A stretch of 44,361 nucleotides of DNA from positions 1-44,361 of the forward strand of contig WTXG01000281.1 of NCBI GenBank assembly GCA_022496185.1. The letters run 5' to 3'. Of the stretch, positions 9,486 through 18,927 are shown piece by piece (positions within the stretch are counted from its first letter, which is position 1; the number at the start of each line of letters is the position of its first letter). The notes beneath the pieces were generated by a model that had not been told where the DNA came from, searched no databases, and saw only the letters and a program-made list of their open reading frames with translations. The position numbers were made by a program, and so were the translations under genes. The DNA is from Multifurca ochricompacta (Eukaryota > Basidiomycota > Agaricomycetes > Russulales > Russulaceae).

Positions 9486-12400
9486 TTAACTGTTCTTGGG
9501 CGCTTGGGGGTGTCGTAAATGGAACTCCGCGATCAGGTCTGGGGCAGAGATGTCCCCGGCTGGTTCCCACGAGTTGTCAGAGTCTGGGAAACCTCTCCAC
9601 TTGATCAGGTAGTACAACTTGCACCCTCAGCCTTGTCGCTTGGAGTCTAGAATGCGCTCCACTTCCCATTCTTCTTCGCCGTTGATAAGGTCAGGCGGGG
9701 GTCTCGGGAAGTTCTCTCTGTGAATGGAGGTTTCCTTGTAAGGGGTCAGAAGCTTGGCATGGAAGACTGGATGGATCTTCCATTTCAGCAACAGCTGCAA
9801 TTTGTAAGAGACGTCTGACAGCTTCCTTGTGATCTGGAAGGGTCCGTGACGTCGGGGCGCTAATTTGGCCGAGGGGTGTGACGTGTGAATGTTCCTACCC
9901 TCGAGCCATACCCAGTCATTGGTCTGATAAGGTGTGAATGTGCTTGGCTGTGCTGCCAGAAGCTGTTGCGCCTTTACCAGATTCTCATTGGCTGATTGCC
10001 GCAGCTCTTCCCATTGGCCGATCCGTTCGGTTACTGATGGGACATTGATAGGCTTATCTGTCCATGTGGTGCGTGGAGTCCAGCCCATGATAAGGGAGAA
10101 AGGGGTGGATTTTGTGGTTCCATTGGGCCATGAGTTATGGGCGAATTCTGCCGTTGACAGCCATTCTGCCCAGTCATCTTGCCTGCCGTTGCACCAAAAC
10201 CGGAGATACTGTTCCAACCATTGGTTTGTCCACTCAGACTGTCCGTCTGTCTGTGGATGGTATGCTGTCGAGATAATCTGTGTGATGTCCAGCGTCTTGC
10301 ATAAGGCTCTCGCAAACGCTGATGTAAAACGGGTATCTCGGTCAGAGATGATCTTTTTAGGGAGTCCATAGTGACGGTATACGTGGTTCAGGTATAGTTT
10401 CGCCACTCCTCCGGCTGTGATAGTTTCGTTGCAGGGAATGAAGAGGGCCGCTTTGGAGCAATCATGGTCTGTGATTGTAAGGATAGTGTCAAAGCCTTGT
10501 GATTTGGGCAGCTTGACAATGAAGTCCATGGCGATGGTCTGGAAAGGAGTCGATGTACTGGGAGTAATGGGGAGCATTGGTGGGATTTTTGGGTGCGTGT
10601 TCACCTTGTTGGCTTGACATGATGCGCATCCTCGTACATAGCTCTCGATGTCCTTTTTCATATTGGGCCACCAATAGTCTCGTTTGGCCAGGGCGTAAGT
10701 GTTGGCAATGCCTGGATGGCCAGCAGAGGGAAGGTCATGATGAAAATGGATCACCCCCCTCTTAATGTTGTCACCACCGGTGACAACGAGTTGATCCCCA
10801 TCTTTCCACCAAAGACCGCTGATTTCCTTTAAATTGTGAGCATCGGCCCATGAACAGCACAGGTCTTGGTTCATATTTTGGGAAACCTGTGCCCAAAGGT
10901 CCATGTCATGGAGACTGACAACAGCCGTTTTGGCGAATACCTCTTCTGGGAGGACCGTAATGTCGTTATTGTCGTCCTCCCCTGTATGCATGTCTGGTCT
11001 GCGCGATAATGCATCTGCTCTAGCATTCTGACTCCCAGCAATGTGTTTCAGCGTGAAGTTATATTCTTCTAATTCCAAGACTTCTCGTGCCACACGCCGG
11101 CTGATCTTGTGGGGTTCTTTCCAGTATAGGAGGTTGGAGTGATCAGTGTGAATGACGGTCTTATGAGGGGTGCCTGCCAGATAGGGTCACCAGTGTCGCA
11201 ACGCCTTGACTATGGCTAAAAGCTCCCTATCCCAGATGTCATAATTCCTCTCAGCGGGGGAGAAGGTTTCGGAATAGTATGCCACTGGGTGGAGTACTTG
11301 TGCGGCGTCCCTCTGATATAATACTGCCCCATTCGCAAAGTGCGAGGCATCCACTTCTACTTCAAAGGGGCGGCCTAGATCTGGTTGGATAAGGACTGGC
11401 TCTGAGCCAACGAGGTCCCTAATCTGTTCAAATGCCTGTTGTTGTGTGGCATCCCAATGCCATGGTATGTCCTTTTTCAGCAGGTCGTTCAGTGGTTGTG
11501 CTATGCCTGAAAATCCCTTGACGAATCATCGGTAAAAGTTACAGAATCCGATGAACGATTGGACATCCTTGACACAAGTCGGTACGGGCCACTCCCGGAT
11601 TCCCTGTACTTTAACAGGATCCATGCGCACTCGTCCTCCTTCCAAAATGACCCCAAGGTACTCAATGCTCCGCTGTTCAAAGGAGCATTTGGCGGGCTTG
11701 AGGTAGAAATCATGTTCCTGCAGTATATCCAACACCTGATGTACACGACTTCGGTGGTGGTCCAAATCACCTGAGGTGGCTACTAGGATGTCGTCCATAT
11801 ATACCACTACTTCTCCCATGAGAATGAGGTCACGGAAGATGTGGTTCATCATAGACTGGAATGTTGCTGGCGAATTTGTGAGACCAAAGAACATAACATT
11901 AGGTTCAAACAACCCTTGATTTGTCTTGAACGCCGCCTTGCACTGGTCACCTTCTTTGATTCTGACGTTGTTATAACCCCATCGCACGTCCATCTTTGAG
12001 AAGAGGGACTTATCCCTCATAGTGTCAATGAGTTCAGAGATGAGCAGCAGGGGGTAGGCATTTTTCATGGTGTATGTGTTAATTCGTCGGTAATCCTGAA
12101 CTGGTTGCAGCTTGCCATCCTTCTTTTTGATGAAGAAGAAGGGTGAAGCATACTGCGACTTGGATGGGTGAATATACCCTTTTGCCAAATGCTCTTCCAG
12201 GAACTCCGTCAACGCCACTTGTTCGGACTGGGACAGCGGATAGATTTTGCAATCTATTGCTGTTGGCGTGTCAGGGAGTAGGTCTATGGCGTGGTCCCAT
12301 GGTCTGGAGGGTGGAAAACGCTGGGATTCTTCCTCGGAGAACACCTTCCAATGCCGATGGTAGGTACTTGGCACTACATCGCTGTACGTTTTTTCTGCCT

Positions 12401-12973
12401 GCCCTTGTATTGCTTTCTGGGCTAGCTCTGATGCTTTAGTAGCGTAACAGCGACCTGGGTCTTCCTCTCCTGTGCTCGTGGCTTTTATTGTCGGATGTCT
12501 GACTGCATAGTCATAGCCTATTGACATGATGATAGTGGGATATGATTCTTTATCCATCGTTGCATCAGCCCAGTTGATCTTGGGCTCGAACGCGGCGAGC
12601 CATGGGTACCCTAAGATAAGATCTTCGTCTCCTAGATCTGTAATTAAGAAACGAATGTTCTTCGTAACTTCTCCAACCTGGACCTTCAGATCCGTATAGT
12701 GAGTGATCTTTCCAGTGCGATTGGCCGTTCCGTCAATATTCCAAATGTTCTTTTCCTGGGGAAGTGCCAACCATCCCAAACCCATTGTTTTGATTAGTCG
12801 TGGGTGAATAAAATTGTCTGTGGCTCTGGAGTCCACTAAAATATCTCGATCGGCCGTCCTCTGTGTAGTTTCAAAATGGACTGGTATTTTCAATGATTTG
12901 AATCGACTAGCATACACAGAGGTAACATGGAGTGCTCGTGCCCAGGCCGATGGGTTTGAGCCTAACAAAAATC
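9486..12973 (-). pseudogene. pol: Element B pol: protease, RT, RNase H, integrase, chromodomain
   Basis: Order on the minus strand: protease with DSRA instead of DSGA (AGA at 12825-12827, a CpG-type change removing the active-site glycine); reverse transcriptase with YMDD at 11790-11801; RNase H; integrase with HHCC and the first two catalytic Asp in AMDFIV and ISDRD; GPF motif; chromodomain. Stops at 11526-11528, 11187-11189 and 9627-9629 each correspond to an Arg CGA in a sister copy. In the integrase, DGQSEWTNQ has Trp where C has Arg. The frame from 9627 to the TAA at 9486-9488 is continuous and holds the chromodomain aromatic residues. Pol lies in the -1 frame relative to gag. Confidence 0.9.
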
Positions 12974-12975
12974 CT
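12962..12975 (-). other. Element B gag-pol frameshift site
   Basis: On the minus strand GGATTTTTGTTAG (T-run at 12971-12967): gag reads GAT TTT TGT TAG and pol reads GGA TTT TTG TTA GGC. The same layout is in C and D. Confidence 0.6.
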
Positions 12976-14475
12976 TTTTCGCAAACACCTTTTCCACCAA
13001 TATGGCGCGCACTTCCTCGCTTTCCTTCATCATGTTGGCCCATATATCCTGAGCCTTCTCTTCTTTTGACCGCTTGTCCATGGTAGGGGGATTGTTCTGA
13101 ATGGGACGTTCTGTTGCCACAGTGGCGACGGCAACTCGTACCCCCTTCTTTGGACAGTCCCGGGACATATGCCCCAATGCTCTGCAACAGAAGCAGCGCC
13201 CTTCCTTCATTAGCGTCTGCTGCTCGTCTTCCGTTAGTCCTGCTCAAGCTCGGGCCCGGTCTGCAGAGGTGTCCATAGCATTTGGATCCCTCTGGCCATG
13301 CGGGATGGGCTTTACCCCGAACGCTGCTTTCCACTGATCTCGGGTTTTGCCTTTCTTAGTGTCGACTCCAAACCTTGTCTGGAAGTCGAGATAGTCTTGT
13401 TGCTGCCTCTGAGCAGCATCAACCCAAGTGTCCCAGTCGTGAGGATGATGGAATTGAATAATATTTTTGACTAGGGGGTTGGGCAAACCTTGTGAAAAGA
13501 GGTCTAATGTTGCCTCTTCATCGGTGTCATAGCTGGCCCTGTTGGCTAGACTTCTAAACTTGGCGACGTATGCGTCAAGTTCTCCCTTTTCCATTCTGAG
13601 GGACTTTAGTTCCCGGGCTGCTTTCTGCTTGGCCTGCCCGTCTGTGAAGGCGTCCTTAAACCTTTCTGCTATGGTCTCCCAAAGACCTTCGCTTGTGGTT
13701 CGACGCCCGCTTTCAACCTGCTCATTGAGCCACTCCAGCTGCTCCATCGTCCAATCATCTACTGCATCCCCTCGGATCAGGGAGAGAAACAGATTGGCCC
13801 GTTGGAACAGGTTAACAATCTGTGGGACATCATGATTGAAGTTCTTGAATGTCGTGAACTCCAACATGAACTTCTTGCTTTGTGAGCAGTCCCCAGTGAA
13901 TGTTTGGGGCAACACTCTGGACAAACGCCCGGAGGGGGGGGGATGTTCGGTGGTGGTGCCACAGGGGCTGGTGGGGCGGGGTCTGGGAGTTGGGCGGTGA
14001 TGGTGGACATGGGTGGGTAGGATGGGGTGATGGTGTCTGTAGACTGTATTGATATCTGGGGAGTTGTCAAAGCAGGGGCTCTGATCGTGACAACTGCAGG
14101 CGCAACCGGAAACGTAGTCGCTGCTAATGCCAGTGCTTCTTCTTCACTGGGTTCTTCTATGTACTCCTCTGGTTCAGAGTCAGTGACGATGGCTGGGGGA
14201 TTCTCTCTCCACGGGCCTAGTCCAAATTCGGGTGGGGCAGGTCCTGTAGTGACCCACGAGTGTCGGCTGTCCGAGTATCAGATGTGATACCAAACCCTCT
14301 TCTCGTCGTCGTATTCTACCGGTTGGTATCTTCCATCGTGATAGACGTAGTATCCAAACTCGGACTCAAAGTCTTTCCAGGTGGCAGAGCCAAGTACTTG
14401 CTGTGAAAGATTATTCTCGTCTCTGCGTTCGATAAGCTCTTCTCGGAAGAGGGTCTGACTGCGGCTGGAAGCCAC
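12962..14475 (-). pseudogene. gag: Element B gag
   Basis: Homologous throughout to the intact gag of C and D. It begins with GTG GCT TCC at 14475 and lacks an ATG there. Breaks: TGA at 14278-14280 and 13244-13246 (both former CGA) and a one-base loss in a C9 run at about 13933-13941. The capsid-like domain (13244-13924) is well preserved. The zinc knuckle CFCCRALGHMSRDC keeps all four zinc ligands (within 13150-13200). The frame ends with TAG at 12962-12964, just after the T5 run of the frameshift site. Confidence 0.88.
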
Positions 14476-14481
14476 TGTGAG

Positions 14482-14492
14482 AGACTCAACTT
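14482..14492 (-). other. Element B self-priming primer-binding site
   Basis: Minus strand AAGTTGAGTCT, 2 nt after the LTR. It pairs with AGACTCGACTT at the predicted transcript start (14726-14716) with one G-U pair; C and D pair perfectly. Confidence 0.7.
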
Positions 14493-14494
14493 GA

Positions 14495-15084
14495 TGTTAC
14501 GTCCAGTGCGAGATGTTCCGCACGACTTGTGCGACAGCTTTGTACGTTATGCAGATAAGAGGTCAATAGGACTTCTTGGAGTTTAAGTGGATGAGTCAAC
14601 ATCAAAGGGGCTGTTCCCTAGTGATGATGTCGAGTGGAAAATGCCAAAAGCACTGAGACAATCGAGTCAGAGGTTTCAAAGGGGAGTCCAGAAGACAAAC
14701 ACCGATGTATTCAATAAGTCGAGTCTGAGGTCTACATGGTAGTTACAGTGGACTTATATATGTAATTGAATGAGCATCTAAAGATAAGATAACATGGAGT
14801 CATGTGGGCCCGAATATACGAAAGTGAAGGGCGTAAAGCCTGGCTTCTGATAGGGAATTAAGTAAGTGTCTGGTTGTAACGATAAGGGATAAGAGATAAT
14901 GGATACAGAGCCAATCATAGACAAAGTGACATAAACAGAGACAAAGCCAGTCACAGGGAAGGAAGCAAGGCATGTGACGGATCCCAGGAAGGGGATGTGA
15001 TCAGGAAATGTAGAGTAGGGGGACGGGTAGGGTCGTCACTGGGGATCGTGAAGAAAATCAGGTTGCTAGGCAGGGGTCGTAACA
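14495..15084 (-). repeat. Element B 5' LTR
   Basis: 590 bp, CGTAACA at 15084 and TGTTACG at 14495 on the plus strand. It matches the LTR at 7587-8176 except at 14 CpG-type sites. The CAACG duplication follows at 15085-15089. Confidence 0.95.
14716..14760 (-). promoter_or_regulatory. Element B core promoter and self-primer
   Basis: Minus-strand TATATAA starts at 14760; AGACTCGACTT starts at 14726, 34 bp downstream. It would drive the full-length B RNA. Confidence 0.7.
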
Positions 15085-15240
15085 CAACGGCATCTGGGTC
15101 AAGGAATGAGATCTGGGGATGAAGTGCACACCCATTGCCTGAGGCAATGGGGTCCTTCCAGTGACACAAAGAAGGCAAAAAGGGCTTAGAAGTCCAGTCT
15201 GTATTCCATGATCAGGGAAACTCTAGGCTGAAGGCCCAAG

Positions 15241-15285
15241 AGGTCAAATCTAGGGTTGTACAAACTGTCTACAGGGTCTTATATA
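15241..15285 (-). promoter_or_regulatory. Solo LTR S predicted core promoter
   Basis: Minus-strand TATATAA starts at 15285. The sequence 34 bp downstream is AGATTTGACCT, similar to AGACTCGACTT of the related elements. No primer site is left to test it, because the LTR is solo. Confidence 0.45.
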
Positions 15286-15613
15286 CTGTATGGGGATCTG
15301 GTTTGTAGCTAATCAGGAACAGGGTCAGAGTCCTTATCATCCAATAGCAGATAAGATGTCAAATATAGTCCATGATAAGGATAAGCCTTATCAGAAGCAT
15401 AATCATGTGGGACAGCCCCACAGGAGTCATATCAGTGTGGGAGGATTCCCACCAGGGTCAGGGGTAAATGGGGAGATAACAGGTCCCACAGGAGTCAGGG
15501 TGGATGTGGGAATACTCCCACAGGAATCAGAGAAGTGAATGATAAGCCAGATGGGCCATGTGATCAGAAAGGGGTAAATGATCAGATGAAGATGCTGTGA
15601 TCAGGGTCAGGGA

Positions 15614-15695
15614 TCACATGGTCCAAAGTCACATGGTCAGGGATCACATGGTCAAGGGTCACATGGCCAAGGGTCACATGGCCAAGGGTCACATG
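15614..15695. repeat. 15-bp tandem repeat in LTR S
   Basis: TCACATG recurs at 15614, 15629, 15644, 15659, 15674 and 15689, a strict 15-bp period with unit roughly TCACATGGCCAAGGG. A looser array of CCCACAGGAGTCA-like units lies nearby at about 15400-15530. Confidence 0.8.
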
Positions 15696-16102
15696 ACTGG
15701 CAGAGGGTCAAGTACAAGCCAAAGTCATCTGGTTGTCTGGTCAGATTGGCAGGGACAATATCAGGGGTTCCTATGAATGTCAAGCACAGGGACAGGGTCA
15801 GAGGCATTGGCCAAGGCATAGGCCAAAGCAGCAAGGAGGGGTGGTGTACATCCAACAGTGAAGTAGCAGAACTACTGGCAGGTTAGGTGTAAATGGTGGC
15901 AAGGGAGGTAGGTCCTATGAGCAACAGGTCATAGGCATCAGGGTAAGGTCCTGGGCACACAGGCCACAGGCATCAAGGAAGGTCCCAAGGTAACAGGCCA
16001 AGGGCATCAAAGAGTGGTCCAGAGAAGGAGGAGATCAAGGATAGTGCAAGGAATCAGGCATGGTGTACAGGGTTAGGAAAAGAGTAGGGTCGTAACAACT
16101 TC

Positions 16103-16814
16103 ATGATCTGACAAAGAAAAATCAACCCTGGCAGTGGGAAAGACCACAGCAAGAGGCTTTCAATGCCTTAAAGAGGAGATTCACTCAGATGCCTATCTTG
16201 GCAATCTATGATCCTGATCTCCCAACCCGGGTCGAAACAGATGCTTCGGGATTTGCCACTGGAGGCATATTATCCCAAAAACACACTGACAACCTTTGGC
16301 ACCCTATCGCCTTCCGATCACAGTCAATGTCGGAAGCAGAAAGAAATTACGAAATATATGATAGGGAAATGCTCGGCATAATCCATGCTCTAGAAGAGTG
16401 GCGCCACTTCTTAGAAGGGCTTCTCCAGTTTGAAATAGTAACGGATCACAAGAATATTGAATGGTGGAGATCCATGCAAGACCTTACCAGACGTCAAGCA
16501 TGATGGGCTCTCTACTTGAGCAGATTCAATTTCACGATCCAATACAAAAAGGGGCACCTTATGCAAGCAGACGCCTTAAGCCAATTTTCGGCAGATCAGG
16601 TGTTAGACAACGAGGACAACAAACAAGTCCAGGTCCTCAAGCCGGAACACTTTCTTAGTGCGGCACGGGCACATTACTGCCCACAGAGTTCTCCCCTTAT
16701 GGAACGCATCAAGAAGGCAGGAAGCAGGGAAGCAGAAGTTATAGAAGGACTAAAAACCCTTACCAAAACTGCTCCCAGCACCTTAAAAGATGGCATCAAC
16801 CTTTGGGAAGAAGA
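16103..16814 (+). pseudogene. pol: Element A pol, RNase H part
   Basis: Continues A's pol from 7238 once S and one ACTTC are removed. RNase H degrades the RNA strand during reverse transcription. Catalytic acidic residues are visible in VETDASGFATGG, YDREMLGIIHALEEW and IVTDHKN. A TGA at 16501-16503 follows RRQA where relatives have Arg, so CGA-to-TGA is likely. Downstream, the frame from 16516 carries the tether GHLMQADALSQ. The segment is cut at 16815-16819 (AGAAG) by element C and resumes at 24288 with the integrase. Confidence 0.88.
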
Positions 16815-16819
16815 AGAAG

Positions 16820-17396
16820 TGTTACGAACCCCGTCTCTTCCGACTTTCTTTCTCTTACTGAACAACGACCCCTCCTTGCCGCCTACCTTGCATTATCAGA
16901 TCACATCTCCATCGTGGGACCCTTCATGTGCCCTGCTCCCGTCCCCGTGATTGTCTTTGTCTATGTTTGTGTTACTGTACTTGTGTTTGGACTCTTATCT
17001 TATCCCTTATCTTTACGACTGGACACTTACTTAATCCCCTATCAGAAGCCAGGCTTTACGCCCTCCGCTTTCGTATATTCGGGCCCACTTGACTCCATTA
17101 TCTTATCTATAGGCGCCCATTCAATTACGTATATAAGTCCGCTGTAGCTACCTTGTAGACCTCAGACTCGACTTATTGAATACATTGGTGCTAGTCTTCT
17201 GGACTCTCCCTTGAATCTCGAACGTCTTCTTGTCTCAGTGCTTTTGGCACTCTCCGCTCACCATCGTCTTAGAGTACAGCCTCTTTGACTTTGACTCGTC
17301 ATCTTTCACTCCAAGGGATCCTATTGGTCCCTTATCTGAACCACCGTATCACGCTGTCACACAAGTCGTGTGGAACGTCCCGCACCGGACGTAACA
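16820..17396 (+). repeat. Element C 5' LTR
   Basis: 577 bp, TGTTACG to CGTAACA. The R-U5 part downstream of the predicted start (17164) contains no ATG on the plus strand. Confidence 0.96.
17130..17174 (+). promoter_or_regulatory. Element C core promoter and self-primer
   Basis: TATATAA at 17130-17136 and AGACTCGACTT at 17164-17174, 34 bp apart. In the 3' LTR the second motif is AGACTCAACTT (24050-24060), one CpG-type change. Confidence 0.75.
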
Positions 17397-17398
17397 TC

Positions 17399-17409
17399 AA
17401 GTCGAGTCT
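17399..17409 (+). other. Element C self-priming primer-binding site
   Basis: AAGTCGAGTCT starts 2 nt after the LTR and is the exact 11-nt reverse complement of 17164-17174. Complementarity ends at both sides of the 11 nt, as described for Tf1. Confidence 0.8.
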
Positions 17410-17415
17410 CTCATT

Positions 17416-18927
17416 GTGGCTTCCAGCCGCAGTCAGACCCTGTTTAAAGAAGAACCCATTGAACGAAGGGACGAGCCTGACCTTTCACAACAAGTACTTG
17501 GCTCTGCCACCTGGAAAGATTTTGAGTCCGAGTTTGGATACTACGTCTATCACGACGGAAGATACCAACTGGTAGAATACGATGACGAGAAACGAGTTTG
17601 GTACCATATCCGATATTCGGACAGCCGACACTCGTGGGTTACTACAGGACCCGCTCCACCTGAATTTGGATTAGGACCGTGGAGAGAAAATCCCCCGGCC
17701 ATTGTTATGGACTCTGAACCAGAAGAGTACGTGGAAGAACACAGTGAAGAAGCACTGGTATTAGCGTCGACTACAACCCCAGTTGCACCGGCAGTTGTCA
17801 CGTCCAGAGCCCCTGCTTTGACAACTCCCCAGATTTCAATACAGTCTACCGACACCATCACCCCATTTTACCAAAACATGTCTACTATCGCCGCCCAGCT
17901 CCCGGACCCAGCACCTCCTCCCCCTCCGCCCCCGCCAGCCATGTTACCACCCAACATTCCCCCACCATCGGGGCGATTGTCAGGAGTACTGCCCCAGACG
18001 TTCACTGGGGATCGGTCACAAAGCAAGAAGTTTATGCTGGAGTTCACGACCTTTAAAAACTTCAACCATGATGTTCCCCAGATCATCAATCCCTTCCAAC
18101 GTGCAAACCTTTTCCTCTCTCTGATCCGAGGGGAGGCTGTAGACAACTGGACCATGGAGCAGCTGGAATGGCTGAACGAACAAATTGAGAATGGTCGTCG
18201 CACCACTAGCGAGGGCCTGTGGGAAACCATTGCCCAGAGATTTAAAGATGCATTCACAGATGGGCAAGCCAAGCAGAAGGCCGCTCGAGAACTCAAGTCC
18301 CTTAGAATGGAGAAGGGAGAACTCGACGCTTATGTAGCGAAGTTCAGAAGTCTGGCCAACAGGGCCGGCTATGACACCAACGAAGAGGCCACACTGGACC
18401 TCTTCTCCCAGGGGCTGCCCAATCCACTGGTGAAAAACATCATCCAGTTTCATCATCCCAACGATTGGGATACATGGGTCGACGCTGCTCGCCGACAGCA
18501 GCAAGATTATCTCGATTTCCAGACGCATTTTGGGGTTGACATGAAAAAGGGAAAAACCCGCGACCAGTGGAAGGCCGCCTTCGGGGTCAAACCTGCACAC
18601 ACTAGCCAGAGGGATCCAAATGCCATGGATACCTCTGCTGACAGAACCAGGGCCCGGGTTGCGCTCACGGAAGATGAAAGGCAGACATTGATGAAAGAAG
18701 GAAGGCGCTTTCGCTGCAAGGCGCAAGGGCACATGTCCAGAGAATGCCTGAAGAAGGGGGTACGAGCGGCGGAAGCAGTGGTCAAAACAGTCCAAAACAA
18801 TCCACCGGCCGTCGACAAAAGGACAAAAGAAGAAAAGGCGCAGGAAATATGGGCAAATATGATGAAAGAAAGTGAGGAAGTACGAGCCATTCTAGTAGAA
18901 AAGGCATTCGCGAAAAAGGATTTTTGA
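17416..18927 (+). CDS. gag: Element C Gag, intact frame, no ATG start
   Basis: 503 codons, open from GTG 17416 to TGA 18925-18927. The protein would form the particle and bind the RNA. An N-terminal domain of about 150 residues (FGYYVYHDGRYQ, then an acidic EPEEYVEEHSEEA) is conserved in B and D. It is followed by a proline run (about 165-185) and a Retrotrans_gag-like helical domain (about 203-360, with DDWTMEQLEW-like and GELDAYVAKFRSLANRA motifs). Near residue 431 lies the zinc knuckle; its first Cys is Arg (RFRCKAQGHMSREC, CGC at 18706), while D has Cys. The last part is Lys/Glu-rich. No ATG occurs between the predicted RNA start and GTG, and TAA at 17392 closes the frame upstream. GTG has A at -3 and G at +4. 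Non-AUG start is inferred. Confidence 0.85.
   Translation: MASSRSQTLFKEEPIERRDEPDLSQQVLGSATWKDFESEFGYYVYHDGRYQLVEYDDEKRVWYHIRYSDSRHSWVTTGPAPPEFGLGPWRENPPAIVMDSEPEEYVEEHSEEALVLASTTTPVAPAVVTSRAPALTTPQISIQSTDTITPFYQNMSTIAAQLPDPAPPPPPPPPAMLPPNIPPPSGRLSGVLPQTFTGDRSQSKKFMLEFTTFKNFNHDVPQIINPFQRANLFLSLIRGEAVDNWTMEQLEWLNEQIENGRRTTSEGLWETIAQRFKDAFTDGQAKQKAARELKSLRMEKGELDAYVAKFRSLANRAGYDTNEEATLDLFSQGLPNPLVKNIIQFHHPNDWDTWVDAARRQQQDYLDFQTHFGVDMKKGKTRDQWKAAFGVKPAHTSQRDPNAMDTSADRTRARVALTEDERQTLMKEGRRFRCKAQGHMSRECLKKGVRAAEAVVKTVQNNPPAVDKRTKEEKAQEIWANMMKESEEVRAILVEKAFAKKDF
18919..18927 (+). other. Element C gag-pol -1 frameshift site
   Basis: GATTTTTGA with T-run 18921-18925. Gag reads GAT TTT TGA (stop); pol reads GGA TTT TTG ATC. 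A one-base backward slip of the Phe codon on the T-run, with the stop in the A site, would enter pol. B and D share the run. Confidence 0.6.

Larger units (their letters stand above)
7587..15084 (-). mobile_element. Element B: complete chromovirus with third ORF (7498 bp)
   Basis: Two 590-bp LTRs (7587-8176, 14495-15084) enclose, on the minus strand, gag, pol and the env-position ORF3. CAACG flanks both ends (7582-7586 and 15085-15089). The family is that of C and D. All ORFs carry CGA-to-TGA stops and the protease active site is changed, so it is not autonomous. The two LTRs differ at 14 sites, all of CpG type. Confidence 0.95.
7244..16097 (-). mobile_element. Solo LTR 'S' (about 1.35 kb), interrupted by element B
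   Basis: The two parts are 7244-7586 and 15090-16097. Ends are TGTAACG at 7244 and CGTAACA at 16097, flanked by ACTTC on both sides (7239-7243 and 16098-16102). There is no internal coding region of its own, so it is a solo LTR left after recombination between two LTRs. Its promoter points left. It interrupts A's pol between reverse transcriptase and RNase H, and was later hit by B. Confidence 0.88.

Noticed and set aside
12975..13334. N-terminal part of a 602-codon minus-strand ORF upstream of B's protease
   Set aside because: This stretch is the out-of-frame shadow of B's gag; pol proper begins at the frameshift site near 12973.
15614..15695. CRISPR-like array in LTR S
   Set aside because: Units are 15 bp in direct contact without unique spacers, within a eukaryotic LTR.
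18016..18795. 259-codon minus-strand ORF across C's gag
   Set aside because: Antisense shadow of an intact, conserved gag; no recognisable domain.
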